Shown here: positions 1 to 11,040 of the stretch, piece after piece
Layout of the letters: each line of letters starts with the position of its first letter
Numbering within the stretch: the stretch's first letter is position 1
Origin: Cristatella mucedo
Taxonomy: Eukaryota > Bryozoa > Phylactolaemata > Cristatellidae
Reading direction: 5' to 3'
DNA: 64,000 nt
Assembly: GCA_009760855.2 (NCBI GenBank)
Contig: WPIO01000096.1
Location: forward strand, 1,116,501-1,180,500
Translations under genes and position numbers: made by a program
The notes under the pieces: model-generated
Database searches by the model: none
Seen by the model: only the letters and a program-made list of their open reading frames with translations
What the model was told of the DNA's origin: nothing

Positions 1-15
1 CACACACGTAGGCAG

Positions 16-59
<44 letters not shown>

Positions 60-882
60 TGCATCTCACTAAGCAGAGCAGGCTGGTAGTCATGCAAACG
101 TTGACATCATAGGACGTGACACGGATAATTTTCGAAGCCCTCTACCTTCTGCTCGCACGAAATTCATGAAAAAGTGTTACCTGATGGTCTGGCAGCACCA
201 CTGCAGGATTGTTAGCCAACAGACGTGACCTCAGCAGCAGGGCGAGTAAGGAGAGCACACTGGACTAAAGAGGGCACTTTGCTTCCGGCCAGTCAGGATA
301 TGTCTGTGACCAAGCCAACACCCCCCCCCCAGCAGCAAAACCAACAGGAGAAGCACTGAACAGTGTCAACCAAGGCTGTCACCTGAGATAGCTAGAACAC
401 AATCTAAAGATCCCAATATAGACAGGTTCAAACGGTTTGCAGTCAGTGGCGACTTCTAGGAACCGGTCAATGGTCCTAAATCAGTCTCAACATGGCTCTG
501 CCCTTTAGTTAATATGGGCTAGAGTAGCCCGCTAGGGCACCACGTGGCATACCCCGGCTGGGTACATTGGGCAAGAAGATGTTTAGACGAATGTGAACTC
601 AAAATGCAATAACAATTATGATAGTAATTATAATAGGCCACCTGTATACCATCCTAAGAGAACACAATCTAAACATAGGATGCTTTGCAAGCTCTGCTTA
701 AGGAATAAATAAATTAAAGACAGCTAATTTAACAGCCTCACATATATATCGCCGGAACAGCCTTCTCGACCATAGCCATCGCTTGCAGTGTGCAATAATG
801 AATCACAACTAATCGAGGACTCACGATCTGGGTTGAGAAGAGCAAGCACCTTACCTTACCTGAGCTTGTAACTAGAGTTAAT

Positions 883-883
<1 letters not shown>

Positions 884-963
<80 letters not shown>
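884..963. repeat. (AC)n microsatellite
   Basis: About 40 uninterrupted AC dinucleotides. Confidence 0.98.
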
Positions 964-965
<2 letters not shown>

Positions 966-1694
966 TATCCCCCTTAGGTAAAAATTCACTATCATCCAAG
1001 AGTGAGTGACATGCAGATACTGAGTACTTTAACGACTAGGCCGCCGACTCAGCCTACGGCCTATGCATTCATCTCCTAACCTTTCCTACAAAGTCTTTTA
1101 GGTGACATGTAGCCAACAGAAATATTCGAATCAGCAAGTCGGCAGGGGGGCGACTTCGTGGATGGAAATGCAGCAGCAATGTGTGGTGGCAGAATCAAGA
1201 TCTCTGACAATCACGTCGTCAAAATGGTGGCATAAATGAGGCAACCGAGTCAAATCTGGCTCGGTTGCATGAACAAGCAAGTACAGCTCAATAGGCTATT
1301 GCAGATCATGTGAAAGCCCTCACACGATTTTGCCATATCAAAGAGTCAAGCCGACTCAGTTGCATAATACTATCACAACCAAGGAAAAGTTACAAAACTG
1401 GCATGTTCTCAAAACTTGGAGCAGCTCTACAGTGCACATACACACTTCCGGTGGATCACTGGCGACAGCGGATCATTCGCACGGCACTGCTAACAGCTAC
1501 ATCAGTGCTCACTGGCAACAGCCATGGCTAAGGCTGACTAGGTGGAAGCACAAACAGGCGACACAAACGAGCACGCTCTCATCTCACATGCCAGGAATGA
1601 GCTCTTCTCTTCTCTAGCTAGAGCCTCAAGGGTTCGGTAAATAAGAAGACAAGCATGGCAAGTAGAAGCTGCTGCTTCTGAAACAATGACCGAA

Positions 1695-1820
<126 letters not shown>

Positions 1821-2285
1821 CAAGATGCAGTGAGAGAGAGACATAAAGAGAGACAGACAGACACAAGGAAAGGACACGCAAATACACATATATAGTAAAA
1901 ACAACATGCTTATGCAAGGGATAGCATTGAGATGAGCAGAGAGAGGGTAAGAAAGAGGAGAGATGGGTAATTAATGCAAGCCACTGAAAGCACGAAGTGC
2001 TGGACATGCAATGTGTCTGAGGCAAAGATTTCTGCAGTCCAACAGGTTTTCAACAGCAGAACAGCATAGCTGACTATTATTCGGAGCCTCGATGTCGTTC
2101 CGAGTGCAGGCTGAGGTGATTACGAGCCCACAGACACGGACCAGGTAGCTGCTCAAAAGGGACTCACTACAGATAAGACTCACTACAGATAAGAGGGAGA
2201 GAGAGAGAGGGGGGGACAACGGGCGTGCAGCGACAAGACGGCATGCGCTGGCTGTCGGCCTTGGCAGCTGTACAGCAGTACCCAC

Positions 2286-2387
2286 CAGCTTCTTGCCACG
2301 TCGTATTTCTTTCAATATATCATCCGGCATGAAGCCAAATATTCCGTCCTCCTCACTTCCGCCTTGGGTTAGAGCACTGGAAAACAG
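2286..2387 (-). CDS. ePHD zinc-finger protein, coding exon 2
   Basis: This exon is 102 bp, 34 codons, phase 0 at both ends. The acceptor is TTTCTGCAG at 2388-2396 and the donor is CTG|GTGGGT at 2285. It encodes GGSEEDGIFGFMPDDILKEI followed by RRGKKL. This matches the stretch after the VHYxC motif in PHF7/G2E3 ePHD domains, where an (E/D)GI(F/Y)GF...DI..E..R motif precedes the next Cys pair. Joined to exon 1 it continues the domain without a gap. The next exon, with the remaining zinc ligands, was not found in bases 1-2280 and probably lies outside the window. Confidence 0.8.
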
Positions 2388-2439
2388 CTGCAGAAACATG
2401 ACAGATAATTCAGACGAGCAGACGGCATCGCTGCGGCGG

Positions 2440-3141
2440 CGGCCAGCGAAGCAGTTATAGAGCCATAGCCAGCCAGCGAGGCAGTTATAGAGCCATAGCC
2501 AGCCAGCGAGGCAGTTATAGAGCCATAGCCAGCCAGCGAGGCAGTTATAGAGCCATAGCCAGCCAGCGAGGCAGTTATAGAGCCATAGCCAGCCAGCGAG
2601 GCAGTTATAGAGCCATAGCCGGCCAGCGAGGCAGCTATAGAGCCATAGCCGGCCAGCGAGGCAGTTATAGAGCCATAGCCGGCCAGCGAGGCAGTTATAG
2701 AGCCATAGCCGGCCAGCGAGGCAGTTATAGAGCCATAGCCAGCCAGCGAGGCAGCCATAGCCAGCCAGCGAGCAGTTATAGAGCCATAGCCAGCCAGCGA
2801 GGCAGTTATAGAGCCATAGCCGGCCAGCGAGGCAGTTATAGAGCCATAGCCAGCCAGCGAGGCAGTTATAGAGCCATAGCCAGCCAGCGAGGCAGTTATA
2901 GAGCCATAGCCGGCCAGCGAGGCAGTTATAGAGCCATAGCCGGCCAGCGAGGCAGTTATAGAGCCATAGCCGGCCAGCGAGGCAGTTATAGAGCCATAGC
3001 CGGCCAGCGAGGCAGTTATAGAGCCATAGCCGGCCAGCGAGGCAGTTATAGAGCCATAGCCGGCCAGCGAGGCAGTTATAGAGCCATAGCCGGCCAGCGA
3101 GGCAGTTATAGAGCCATAGCCAGCCAGCGAGGCAGTTATAG
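2440..3141. repeat. 30-bp minisatellite inside the ePHD gene's first intron
   Basis: About 23 head-to-tail copies of a 30-bp unit built around GCCAGCGAGGCAGTTATAG and AGCCATAGCC. Units differ mainly at one A/G position (AGCCAGCC versus GGCCAGCC). One shortened, rearranged unit lies near 2750-2775. Because 30 is a multiple of three, every reading frame through it repeats with a ten-residue period; on the coding strand of the host gene one frame gives YNCLAGWLWL. It fills about 60% of the 1146-bp intron at 2388-3533. Confidence 0.95.
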
Positions 3142-3533
3142 ACAGACGAGCGGCTGCATCGAAGGCTGCAGCTGGCGGTTCTACAGAGGGGTCGAAGGGG
3201 AGGCAAGCAGCAAGCAGGTACAAACAGACAGACACGCCGCCGGGTCGAGGGCTTGGTACGGGAGCTCCGTAGCCAGCCAGCCAGCTCTGACGCGAAAGCG
3301 AAAGGAGGGGTGGAAGGGGGCCAACCTGCCGACATGGAGCCGCGAGCTGGACGTGTGAACGTCGCGCGGCGTCCAGGCCGCCGGCGCTCACAGTGCGGGC
3401 GGCAGCTGCGGCAGCGAGCTCGGCTGCTCAGACCAAGGTGCGCTGAAGGGGAGGGGGAGAGAGACAGGACGGCGCCATGACGCCGGGTAGCCGGATACGA
3501 TGGCCAGCCGGCCGGCCGGCGTGCGGCCATTAC

Positions 3534-3884
3534 CATGCAGAAATAGTGCACCGTCAGCCCGTGGCCCGTCAGCAGATGGCCGCTAAGCAGCTCGTCGCTG
3601 TCGCTTCCGCCGCAGAACTGGCACAGCGCCTCGCTGCTTCTCGCTCCTTCTCCGGCGGCTGCGGCGCGGACTCGATCGGCGTCGCCGCCCGACGACGCCG
3701 GCTCGACGGCCTTTCGAGGAGCGCTCGCCACGGCGGCGGCGGCGCTACGCTTTCTGCTGTTGGAGCGGCTCTTGGGCGGCGCCTCCTCCTCCTCCGCGAC
3801 GCCGCCGCCGCCTTTGCACTTGAGCTCCCCGTCGCGCCGCTTGGGCGGCGACTGGTTGCGGCTCGGCGCGGCTCTGGCCGACAT
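3534..3884 (-). CDS. ePHD zinc-finger protein (PHF7/G2E3/PHF6-type), coding exon 1
   Basis: This exon encodes about 117 residues from an ATG at 3884 to a splice donor (ATG|GTAATG) at 3533. The first 85 residues are basic and Ala/Ser-rich, with Lys/Arg clusters (SPPKRR, SRSNSRKR) that look like nuclear localisation signals. The domain then begins: CQFCGGSDSDELLSGHLL followed by LTVHYFCM. The C-x2-C pair and the VHY-x-C motif are the first zinc ligands of an extended PHD (ePHD) module as in PHF7, G2E3 and PHF6, nuclear chromatin or ubiquitin-ligase factors. The exon ends in phase 0 and joins the exon at 2286-2387 in frame. A GTG at 3902 is in frame upstream, but ATG 3884 is the likely start. 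The flanking 3150-4250 is GC-rich and suits a promoter. The orthology is not resolved; the domain type is fairly sure. Confidence 0.8.
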
Positions 3885-3889
3885 GACGC

Positions 3890-4826
3890 TCGCTCGTCTC
3901 ACCGGCGCCGCCGCCGCCGTCGTCGTCGAGATGGGCCCGACCCTAAGGAATCACCGGCACGGCGGCTAACTGCGGCGGCGCACGCGCGCGCGCGCGCGAG
4001 ACAGTAACTCGGCGGAGGCGCCGTGCCGTGGTTTGCCGTGCAGGCGGAGTGGCCTGCGGCCCGCGCAGGAGCACGCGGTCTACCCGACGAGCGAGCGGCG
4101 GCCGGCGCGGCGCGCCGACTGGCCTCCTAGAAGCCGCGTCGGTGGCTTTCCCGCTACACCGGATTCGAATACAGACCTCTCGAGTCCACACTGCAGCCAG
4201 CAAAGGCCGCACGATTCACACGAGGCGAGCGCCCAGTGTCTAAAGCAGGGTCGATTTTTAAAACGACGCCGCCCTACCCGTGATGCTTTTTGGTGACGTC
4301 ACGAGTGCACGACCTCGGTTGGACAGCGAACCTCTCTACGTGAGCCGTGTTCTTAAGCGACCGCTAAAACCGTCGTTTATGAGCAAGTTTTCTTGTAGCG
4401 GGAAATACGTTTAACCTGAACGCCACGCGATTATCGATGCGAGCCTTTTTTGTCCTGTCATCTAGAATTCCTTTTTGGTGTCGAGGGTCTGTCAGTTGGG
4501 CGCAAGCTGCTGCTGAGACGCTGCAGCTGCGCGCGCCCGAGAGTACGTTTGCCATGTCTTGCCGGTCGTAACGGCTAGCATCGATACTCGCATACGGTAA
4601 GAGCATTTTCCCTGAATTTAGCTCTACGTTTGCCCACGTTGCAGCGACAATCGAGAGTCCGGATGCCGACGGATGCCGGAAGGCCGGACGTCGGTACTGT
4701 TTCAGAGCCGCCAGTAGCGAAGTGTGTGACTGCGTGAAGGCCGGCGCGGTTTGCGTAGGGCCTGCCCGTCGGTCTGACCGCGATCACAGCCGCCCGTAGT
4801 ACGAATGGTCGCCTCCAGGCTGAGAG

Positions 4827-4903
<77 letters not shown>

Positions 4904-5030
4904 GGAGACATCGAGCGGCGATCCCATCGAGCTCGCAAAACGCCTGCGAAAAACCTACACCTGCGGCACAGCTTCGGCTGCCGATCTGGCGAAGGCTAAG
5001 GCCTGCACTCACTTGCGCTCGCTTGCGTGA
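3890..5030. other. GC-rich promoter-like region upstream of the ePHD gene
   Basis: This is CpG-rich DNA upstream of the minus-strand start at 3884, including a (CG)n run near 3980-3998. It grades into a (GA)n microsatellite at 4829-4901. No coding exon is visible. It probably holds the promoter of the ePHD gene; whether transcription also runs rightwards cannot be told. Confidence 0.4.
4829..4901. repeat. (GA)n microsatellite
   Basis: About 36 GA units, nearly perfect. Confidence 0.97.
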
Positions 5031-5139
5031 CGGCCGATATATCGTGGGATTAAGCCTTGTAGCAAACTTGAAGCGCCTGGATAGAGATCAGGTCCTCTTA
5101 GGGCCCGATAATTATACATGTATAAAGGTATATACCATA

Positions 5140-6645
5140 ATAATACATTTGATATAGCGCCCTCAGAGAATTCAATCTCTTTCTATGCACTCTAAATTTT
5201 CTGCAAAGGAAGCACGATCGAATGGTTTGTGGTAGCATGCTCAATCAGAAACAGGAATAACATGTTTAGGGGTTCCATGCACAGGATCAGCATGCAAGTA
5301 TGGTTAACGACTGCATGCACAGTGTCAGCACACATAAGCACATAAAGGTCAAATCACGGGGATCCACTAAATGCTGCGATAAGTAGATTCGTTTTTATTT
5401 TCTTTTTAAATGTGATCAAGTCAGGAGATGTCGCGATGCAAGTTGAAAGTAAGTTCCAGGCATGCATTCCAGGCAATGCTTTGGGAGCATTCGAACAAAA
5501 GGCACGGTCTCCAAAGGATTTGAGACTTATACGAGGTTTAGGTAAACAATTTGATTTCGAAAAGCCGGTGGTACGATGCTTAGGCTGGTGGGGAGTAGAT
5601 CTAAATGTTTGAATGGATTCAAAGAATGAAGGAACCTAAAAGTGAGTGACAAAACTTTGATGCAGGTCGGCGAGAAGTCTTCCGGCAGAATTTTGCAGTG
5701 GCTGTGAGTGCCTGATTGGCCGACAGACAAGCAAGCAGTGAGCTACAGAAATCAAAACGGATGTAGTAATTGTATGGACCACTTTAGATGTGATAAACCT
5801 GTCTAAGCAAGCCTGAATTTGAGCAATTTCGTTTAGGTGAAAGCACAGAGACTTTACTGCCGAGCTGATGTGGTCGTCTAATGAAAGGCCACTTTAGAGC
5901 TTGGCACCTAGATTTCGTGCAGATGCCACAGGAGATATGCTGGTTGATATGATTTTGAGCGTTAATCTGTTCAATCTCTGAATCACATTCGGTTTGACCA
6001 TAACTAGTAGGCTGGTTCTATCATAATTTAATTTAAGAAAATTTGCTGTCATGCATGGGCGGATGTTGTCAATACATCCAGCAAGGGCGTTAAGAGAATT
6101 CGACACGCTGTAGGGCTGGACTGCGAGGGGTCAAAGCAAAGGTACAACTGAGGTCATCTGCATAGATGTGAAAGCCTAGGTTGTGCTTGGCAATCGCGTG
6201 AGCAAGAGGGAGAATATAAACCGTGAAAAGAGCAGGACCTAGCACGGAGCCCCGAGGTAACCATACCCATATTTAAGAGATTCTTCGGATGATCTGTGTC
6301 CGTTCACATCAACACTCTGGAGTCTACCCCTGAGATAGGACCTGAACCATTGCAGAGCAGTGCCAGTGATGCTCAGACGAAATAAGAGGCGCTCAAGAAG
6401 GACCTGGCAATCGATAGTATCCAAAGCTGCCGAAAGATTGAGCAAAACAAGCAGAGGTACTCTACCTAAGCATGCATTCCTAAGTAGGTCTAAAACACCC
6501 GAAGCAATGCTGACTCTTTGGAGTGATTAGCTCAAAAACTATACTGGAACCTACTAGCCAGGTTTGAAGTTTAAATATACGAGTTCAGCTAGTCTGCTAC
6601 GACTCATTCCAGTGTCTTCGATGGAAACGGTAGAAGGGAGACTGG
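5140..6645 (-). mobile_element. LINE family A (CR1/L2-like), 5'-truncated copy
   Basis: Read on the minus strand, this carries the end of a reverse-transcriptase ORF and a long 3' UTR. Recognisable RT pieces are SAALDTIDCQVLLERLLFRL with WFRSYLRGRLQSVDVNGHRS (6239-6445) and a thumb-region piece with NFLKLNYDRTSLLVM. The ORF is broken by frameshifts. The 3' end carries the family signature TCTCTGAGGGCGCTATATC and an AT-rich tail near 5130-5150. A SINE copy lies just beyond its 5' break at about 6660. Confidence 0.85.
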
Positions 6646-6659
6646 GTGGAAATTGCTCA

Positions 6660-6800
6660 AGTTAATAGCATCCTAAAAGATGTATGTCTCTATTCAGACG
6701 CTTCACATACGCCTCAGGGCTCGAGCTCACAATCTCGGCCAGACCTTGGTTGGGGCGATCACCTTAACCACTGGGCCAAACCAGCTCGGCAAAGCTGTTC
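6660..6800 (-). mobile_element. SINE family 1 (tRNA head, LINE-A-type tail)
   Basis: On the minus strand it reads from a tRNA-like head (TTTGGCCCAGTGGTTAAGG, an A-box-like stretch) through a B-box-like GAGCTCGAGCCC to a GCGTCTGAATAGAGA tail. The same layout recurs at eight other places in the window. Confidence 0.75.
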
Positions 6801-7024
6801 AAAGAAAGATGAAATCCGTTCCACTGGTGGAGGGGGTTTCATTCTTCTTTGAAAATGGACGACTGTCTTCAAATTAGGCACTTCTACCACAGAAGTCCTT
6901 TTAATAAATGACCGGATGCCAACTCACACTTCTGCAGCACCTGAATACAATTTTATGAGCTAACTTTGTGATAGGTATATATTTCCACTCGACTAAGATA
7001 TAGACGCATTATTAATCTCTAAAT

Positions 7025-7450
7025 AGTAATAATGTTAATACATTTGTACAGCACCCTTACAGAAGTTAATCTCTTTGTAGGCACTAAACATGACCTACAG
7101 GAAGCATGATCGAATGGTTAGTGGTAGTATGCTCAATGTCAGCAAGTATAATGTTAGATGCAACATGCGCAGGTTCAATATGAAACTAGGGTTAGTGGCA
7201 GCACATACAGTGACTGCATGCTGAAGCACTCAAAGACAGAATCACAAAACCCACTAAATGCTGCTTTAAAATATGTGTTTTTAGCTCCTTTAAAATGTCT
7301 TCAACTCATGGGATGTCGTGACATCAAACGCGACTGATTTCCAGGATTTGGTATCATGCGAGCTCTAGACACGGTCTTCAAAGGATTTGAGGTTGGTTCA
7401 AGACACATCCAAATGATTTTAATCAGAAGTAAGGGTGGTACGATGGCTAG
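7025..7450 (-). mobile_element. LINE family A 3' UTR fragment
   Basis: This has the family's 3' signature (AGCACCCTTACAGAAGTTAA on the plus strand), followed by the characteristic block with repeated CATGC/GTCAGCA words. It ends with the decayed end of the ORF at ATCCAAAGG-type words. There is no intact reading frame. Confidence 0.7.
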
Positions 7451-7464
7451 CCTAGTTATAATAC

Positions 7465-7565
7465 TAATTCTGCATTTTTACAGTGCCCTTAAAGAACTTA
7501 ATCTCTTTAAAGGCACTTTACACATACCATAAAAGAAGCATGGTCAGCGTACGGTTAGATGTAGC
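7465..7565 (-). mobile_element. LINE family A 3'-terminal fragment
   Basis: A roughly 100-bp piece of the family's 3' end on the minus strand, abutting an oppositely oriented copy that starts at about 7566. Confidence 0.6.
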
Positions 7566-8165
7566 ATGCACCACTTCTTGCCGATCTGCACTGGCTACCA
7601 GTCAAGCAACGGATCGACTTCAAGGTTTTGTCGCTCACTTTTAGGTCACTTCATTCTTTGGCTCCAGCCTATCTCTCAGATCTACTCCCCCACCAGGCAA
7701 AGCACCGTACCACCTGCTTTTCGGAATCCAACAGTTTACCAATACCTCGTACCAACCTCAAATCCTTTGGAGACCGTGCATTTAGTTTGTATGCTCCCAA
7801 AGCCTGGAACTCCCTCCCGACTTGCGTCAGAACATCCCCTGACTTGACCACATTTAAAAAGGACTTAATGACACACCTATTTAGGACAGCATTTAGTGGG
7901 TCCCTGTGATTCGTCATTTTCTCATTGAGGTCCCTGTGATTTGTTCTTCGTGTGCTTATGCATGCTGACACTGTGCATGCTGCCGCTAACCACATTTGCA
8001 TGCTGACCCTGTGCATGTCACCCCTAACCATGTTATTTATATTGTTTATCAAGCATGATCAAGCATTACTCACCATTGAATCGTGTTTCCCTTTTGCAGC
8101 AAATGTAAATCGCCTAGAAAAAGATTGAGTTCTCTGAGGGTGCTTTATCAAGTGCATTATAATTA
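7566..8165 (+). mobile_element. LINE family A copy, RT C-terminus plus 3' UTR
   Basis: The plus-strand product keeps the C-terminal ORF words of CR1/L2-type elements: FRSLHSLAPAYLSDLLPHQA, then NLKSFGDRAFSLYAPKAWNS. A roughly 200-bp 3' UTR follows, with the signature TTCTCTGAGGGTGCTTTATC and a short (TTA)n tail. The 5' end is truncated at a position where a minus-strand fragment of the same family begins. Confidence 0.85.
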
Positions 8166-8169
8166 TTAT

Positions 8170-8560
8170 TATGCACAATGTCAGCAATCATAAAACGGCT
8201 AGAGGTGACATGCACAGGGTCAGCATGACACTACGGTTAGTGGCAGCATGCAGTGTCAGCACGTATAAGCAGACACAGGACGAATCACAGGGACTTCCTA
8301 AATGCTGTGACAAGTAGGTGCATTTTAGCCGTTTTTAAAGATTTTCAAGTCGGGGAATGTCGTGACATCAATCGGGAGTGAGCTCCAGGCTTTGAAGAGC
8401 ATGCAAGCTAAAAGCACGAGTCTGACTCGGTCTCTGAGGTTCGTACGAGGTAGAACGACTGAGTCAGAGCAGCTGGTTGTACGATTCTTCACCTCGTGGG
8501 GAGTAGCTCTAATAGGTAAGCTGGAGCCAGAGAGTGAAGAGACCTAAGAGCCCACCTAGA
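8170..8560 (-). mobile_element. LINE family A 3' UTR fragment
   Basis: Minus-strand fragment starting inside the 3' UTR (GTCAGCA/CATGC words). It reaches the end of the ORF, where the 'AAAT...GCATGCAAGC' region and a frame encoding the terminal AWNS-like block have decayed. Confidence 0.65.
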
Positions 8561-9400
8561 ATACCATAACACTTCTTGTACTTTAAGTAGGTTTAGTCAA
8601 TTTGGGCGTTTTTGCACTGGCTATGTATGCATTTGAAGTATGCACCCAGGAGCCGCAAATAAATTGACAGATACGCTTGCATCTAAGTGTGACGCATGCT
8701 TGAACGTCGGCAAGCTAGACGAGTTCGTCGAAGTCTAAGGAGCCTTTATGAGGAGCTGCTGGCTGAGTGACAAAAGAAATGAGGGTGAAACATGTAGAAA
8801 GCCATTTTCATGTAGTCTGTCCTTGAAGACAAGCATTTGATCAATGCTGCGATACAAAAGTTTAATTAATGACCGATAAGGATCGCCGAGTGTTTCCTTT
8901 ATCGAACCACATACTAAGGGGTTAGATCGCAAGGCTCCTTAAATGCTATGCTTGCAAGCCACACGAGTGCTCGGCTGCTTCGAGCTTTCGACCCGCTTGA
9001 TTCTTGCTGCTTTGCCGTGTGCCGTTTTGTGTCACAGACAGTCGTCTATTTCCTCCGACAAAAATGAACGTCAGATGAAGATGGCGTAACCTACCAAGGG
9101 GGCGGGGTTGTAATGGTCACACCCTGCCCCTTTCCAGTTTGCTGCCGTTCCCTGGGAGCTAGGGAAGCAGAAAGCAGGTGGGTGTCCAGCTGCCTGTATG
9201 CCATTCCAGGTGTGCCTTGTGGGGGTGATTTCTCGGTGGTGTTTTGCTGCGACCGATCACCAAGTCCTTCTGAAGTGTCAATCTCGCTGCCTGGCTGTCA
9301 CTGGCCCTGTGCTATAATGGCTGCTGCAATGGCTGCTGCAATAGCTGCTGTAATGGCGCTGAAATGGTCCCATCTTATTGGGAAATGTCACAGTCATAGA
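8561..9400. other. Intergenic, no gene seen
   Basis: Unique-looking sequence of mixed composition. Open frames here are short and show no family resemblance. A small run of imperfect ATGGCTGCTGCA repeats lies at about 9316-9360. Confidence 0.4.
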
Positions 9401-9515
9401 CATAATGCTGGCCAGCTGTCATCAGGCGATTCTTTAAAGAATGGAGTAACCCAGGGACCCGTTCTGGGCTTTGTTATTTTCACAATTTACTTGTTGTTTG
9501 ATGTTATAATTTGCA
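9400..9515 (+). mobile_element. Decayed LINE reverse-transcriptase fragment
   Basis: The plus-strand frame reads NGVTQGPVLGFVIFTIYL. This matches the conserved RT block QGSVLGP(L/V)LF.(I/V)Y found in the full-length frames of both LINE families in this window. The following catalytic block is not recognisable. Confidence 0.55.
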
Positions 9516-10149
9516 ATTTATGCTTTACAATTTACAATGTTACTTGTTTTCACAGTGTACAGTCGCCAGATTGCCGATGTGATTAGCAAAGCCGCAATCT
9601 CGACTTTCACACTTCCATGCAGACAAAAGGCGGTCGTACCAGAGTACTTAGATCCTTCCCTGCATTCTAGCTCAAAGTCGAACTCTTTGTCTTGCAGCAT
9701 GTATTACCAGCAATACATTCTGTAAACGTTAACACTGCAAATACAAATACAATACATGCTGTAAACGTTTACAAAACCGTCACGTTTACTTGGCAGCTTG
9801 ACTTTCTCAAATTGAATATTGAGGATACAACCAGCCTCCCATCCTAAGGGCACACCGAGTGTACGATGGAAGCAGGACGACCCGTCCATTAAAATGGCCT
9901 TGACCTTGACCAGGATATTTCCTGAAGCCTCTGCATGCAATGCGAGTGTCGTGTGTCTAGAATGGCCTGACACGAGTGTTGGCTAGTGATCAGCAGTCCG
10001 CAGGCTGAGGCTGTGGTTCACTCGCTGCCACATGCTAGCTCAACAATTCTGGCTTGCTTGGATAAGGGGGATGAAGGGGCCAAGCTGGCCCGTACAGTTG
10101 GGACATCCTGTCCAAAATTTAGCGCTTCTCACTGACTGCTGATCTTCCA

Positions 10150-10735
10150 GACGGTGCTTTGTGGTGGTTTCAGTTCGTGTGAAGCTCTGCAGAAAGATTG
10201 GTCTGCCTTGAGCGTCGATGCTGCCACATTATTTACACGATCTTTCTTACAGACCTGCAGCAGCTCCCCGTCAAGCAGCGCGTCAGCTTAAGGGTTCGTT
10301 GACTCATTTTTCGGTCATTTCATTATCCCGGCATGCCAGTCTGTACGCACTCCAGTACTTCCTTACCCGGATTCCCGTTGGACTTACAGCCCATTGGCAC
10401 TCTCGGTGCTCACCGGAGCCTCAAACCAACCTCCAATCTTTTGAAGAATTCGCCTTCAGCTTGCGTTCATCCACATGTTGACGAATTGATGTCATCCCCT
10501 GACATCCACTAGACGATATTAAAAAGCATCCGAGGATGTACGCACAGGTCCTCGCAGCATTTATCCCGCCAGAGTGTGTCGTATTCTCTAGGCTCACGAG
10601 TGCTGAAATCGTCCACTGTATCACCAACCAACTGACACGGTTCCTTTCTAGCGTAACGTACAGTGTCTAGAAAGAGATTTATGTCTTAGGGCACTGTTCA
10701 AAACTGTTGCTAATATCGTGATTATTATTCGTAGA
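10150..10735 (+). mobile_element. LINE family A, old diverged copy
   Basis: The order of words follows the family: a 'CTGCAG...CTGCCACATTATT' head, a 'CTGCAGCAGCTCCCCGTCAAGCAGCG' region equivalent to LPVKQR, then a terminal TAGAAAGAGATTTATGTCTT signature and a short (TTA)n end. The reading frame is badly broken, so the boundaries are approximate. Confidence 0.6.
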
Positions 10736-10954
10736 ATTATTTGCCCAGCCGCTTCTTTTTCGGTGTGCTTACTGAATCATCAACCATTGCTACCACCGAC
10801 GAGGCTACATCTATTCACAGAAGTCGCCGCCTTGCTTACAAGATCAGTCAATTTCCACGGCTTCAACAGCAAATCAATACCCTAGCTGTCAAAATACATA
10901 AAGAAAATATTTCAACTGCATAGCACTCCAAGAGAACGTGTTCTCAATATTGGT

Positions 10955-11040
10955 TCTGTACATATGCCGCAGGGCTCGAGCTCACGACCCTGGTCTTAAA
11001 AGGTGAGCACTTGAGCTCTTGGCCCAACCAGGGTACCCGT
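10955..11040 (-). mobile_element. SINE family 1 fragment
   Basis: On the plus strand it shows ATATGCCGCAGGGCTCGAG followed by CTCACGACC and a degraded A-box-like stretch. The LINE-like tail is missing. A short direct duplication with GGTGTGCGATCAAGCTC lies just downstream near 11070-11130. Confidence 0.55.

Noticed and set aside
2440-3141. Regular 30-bp repeats as a CRISPR array
   Set aside because: Units are head-to-tail with no unique spacers and the genome is eukaryotic; it is a minisatellite.
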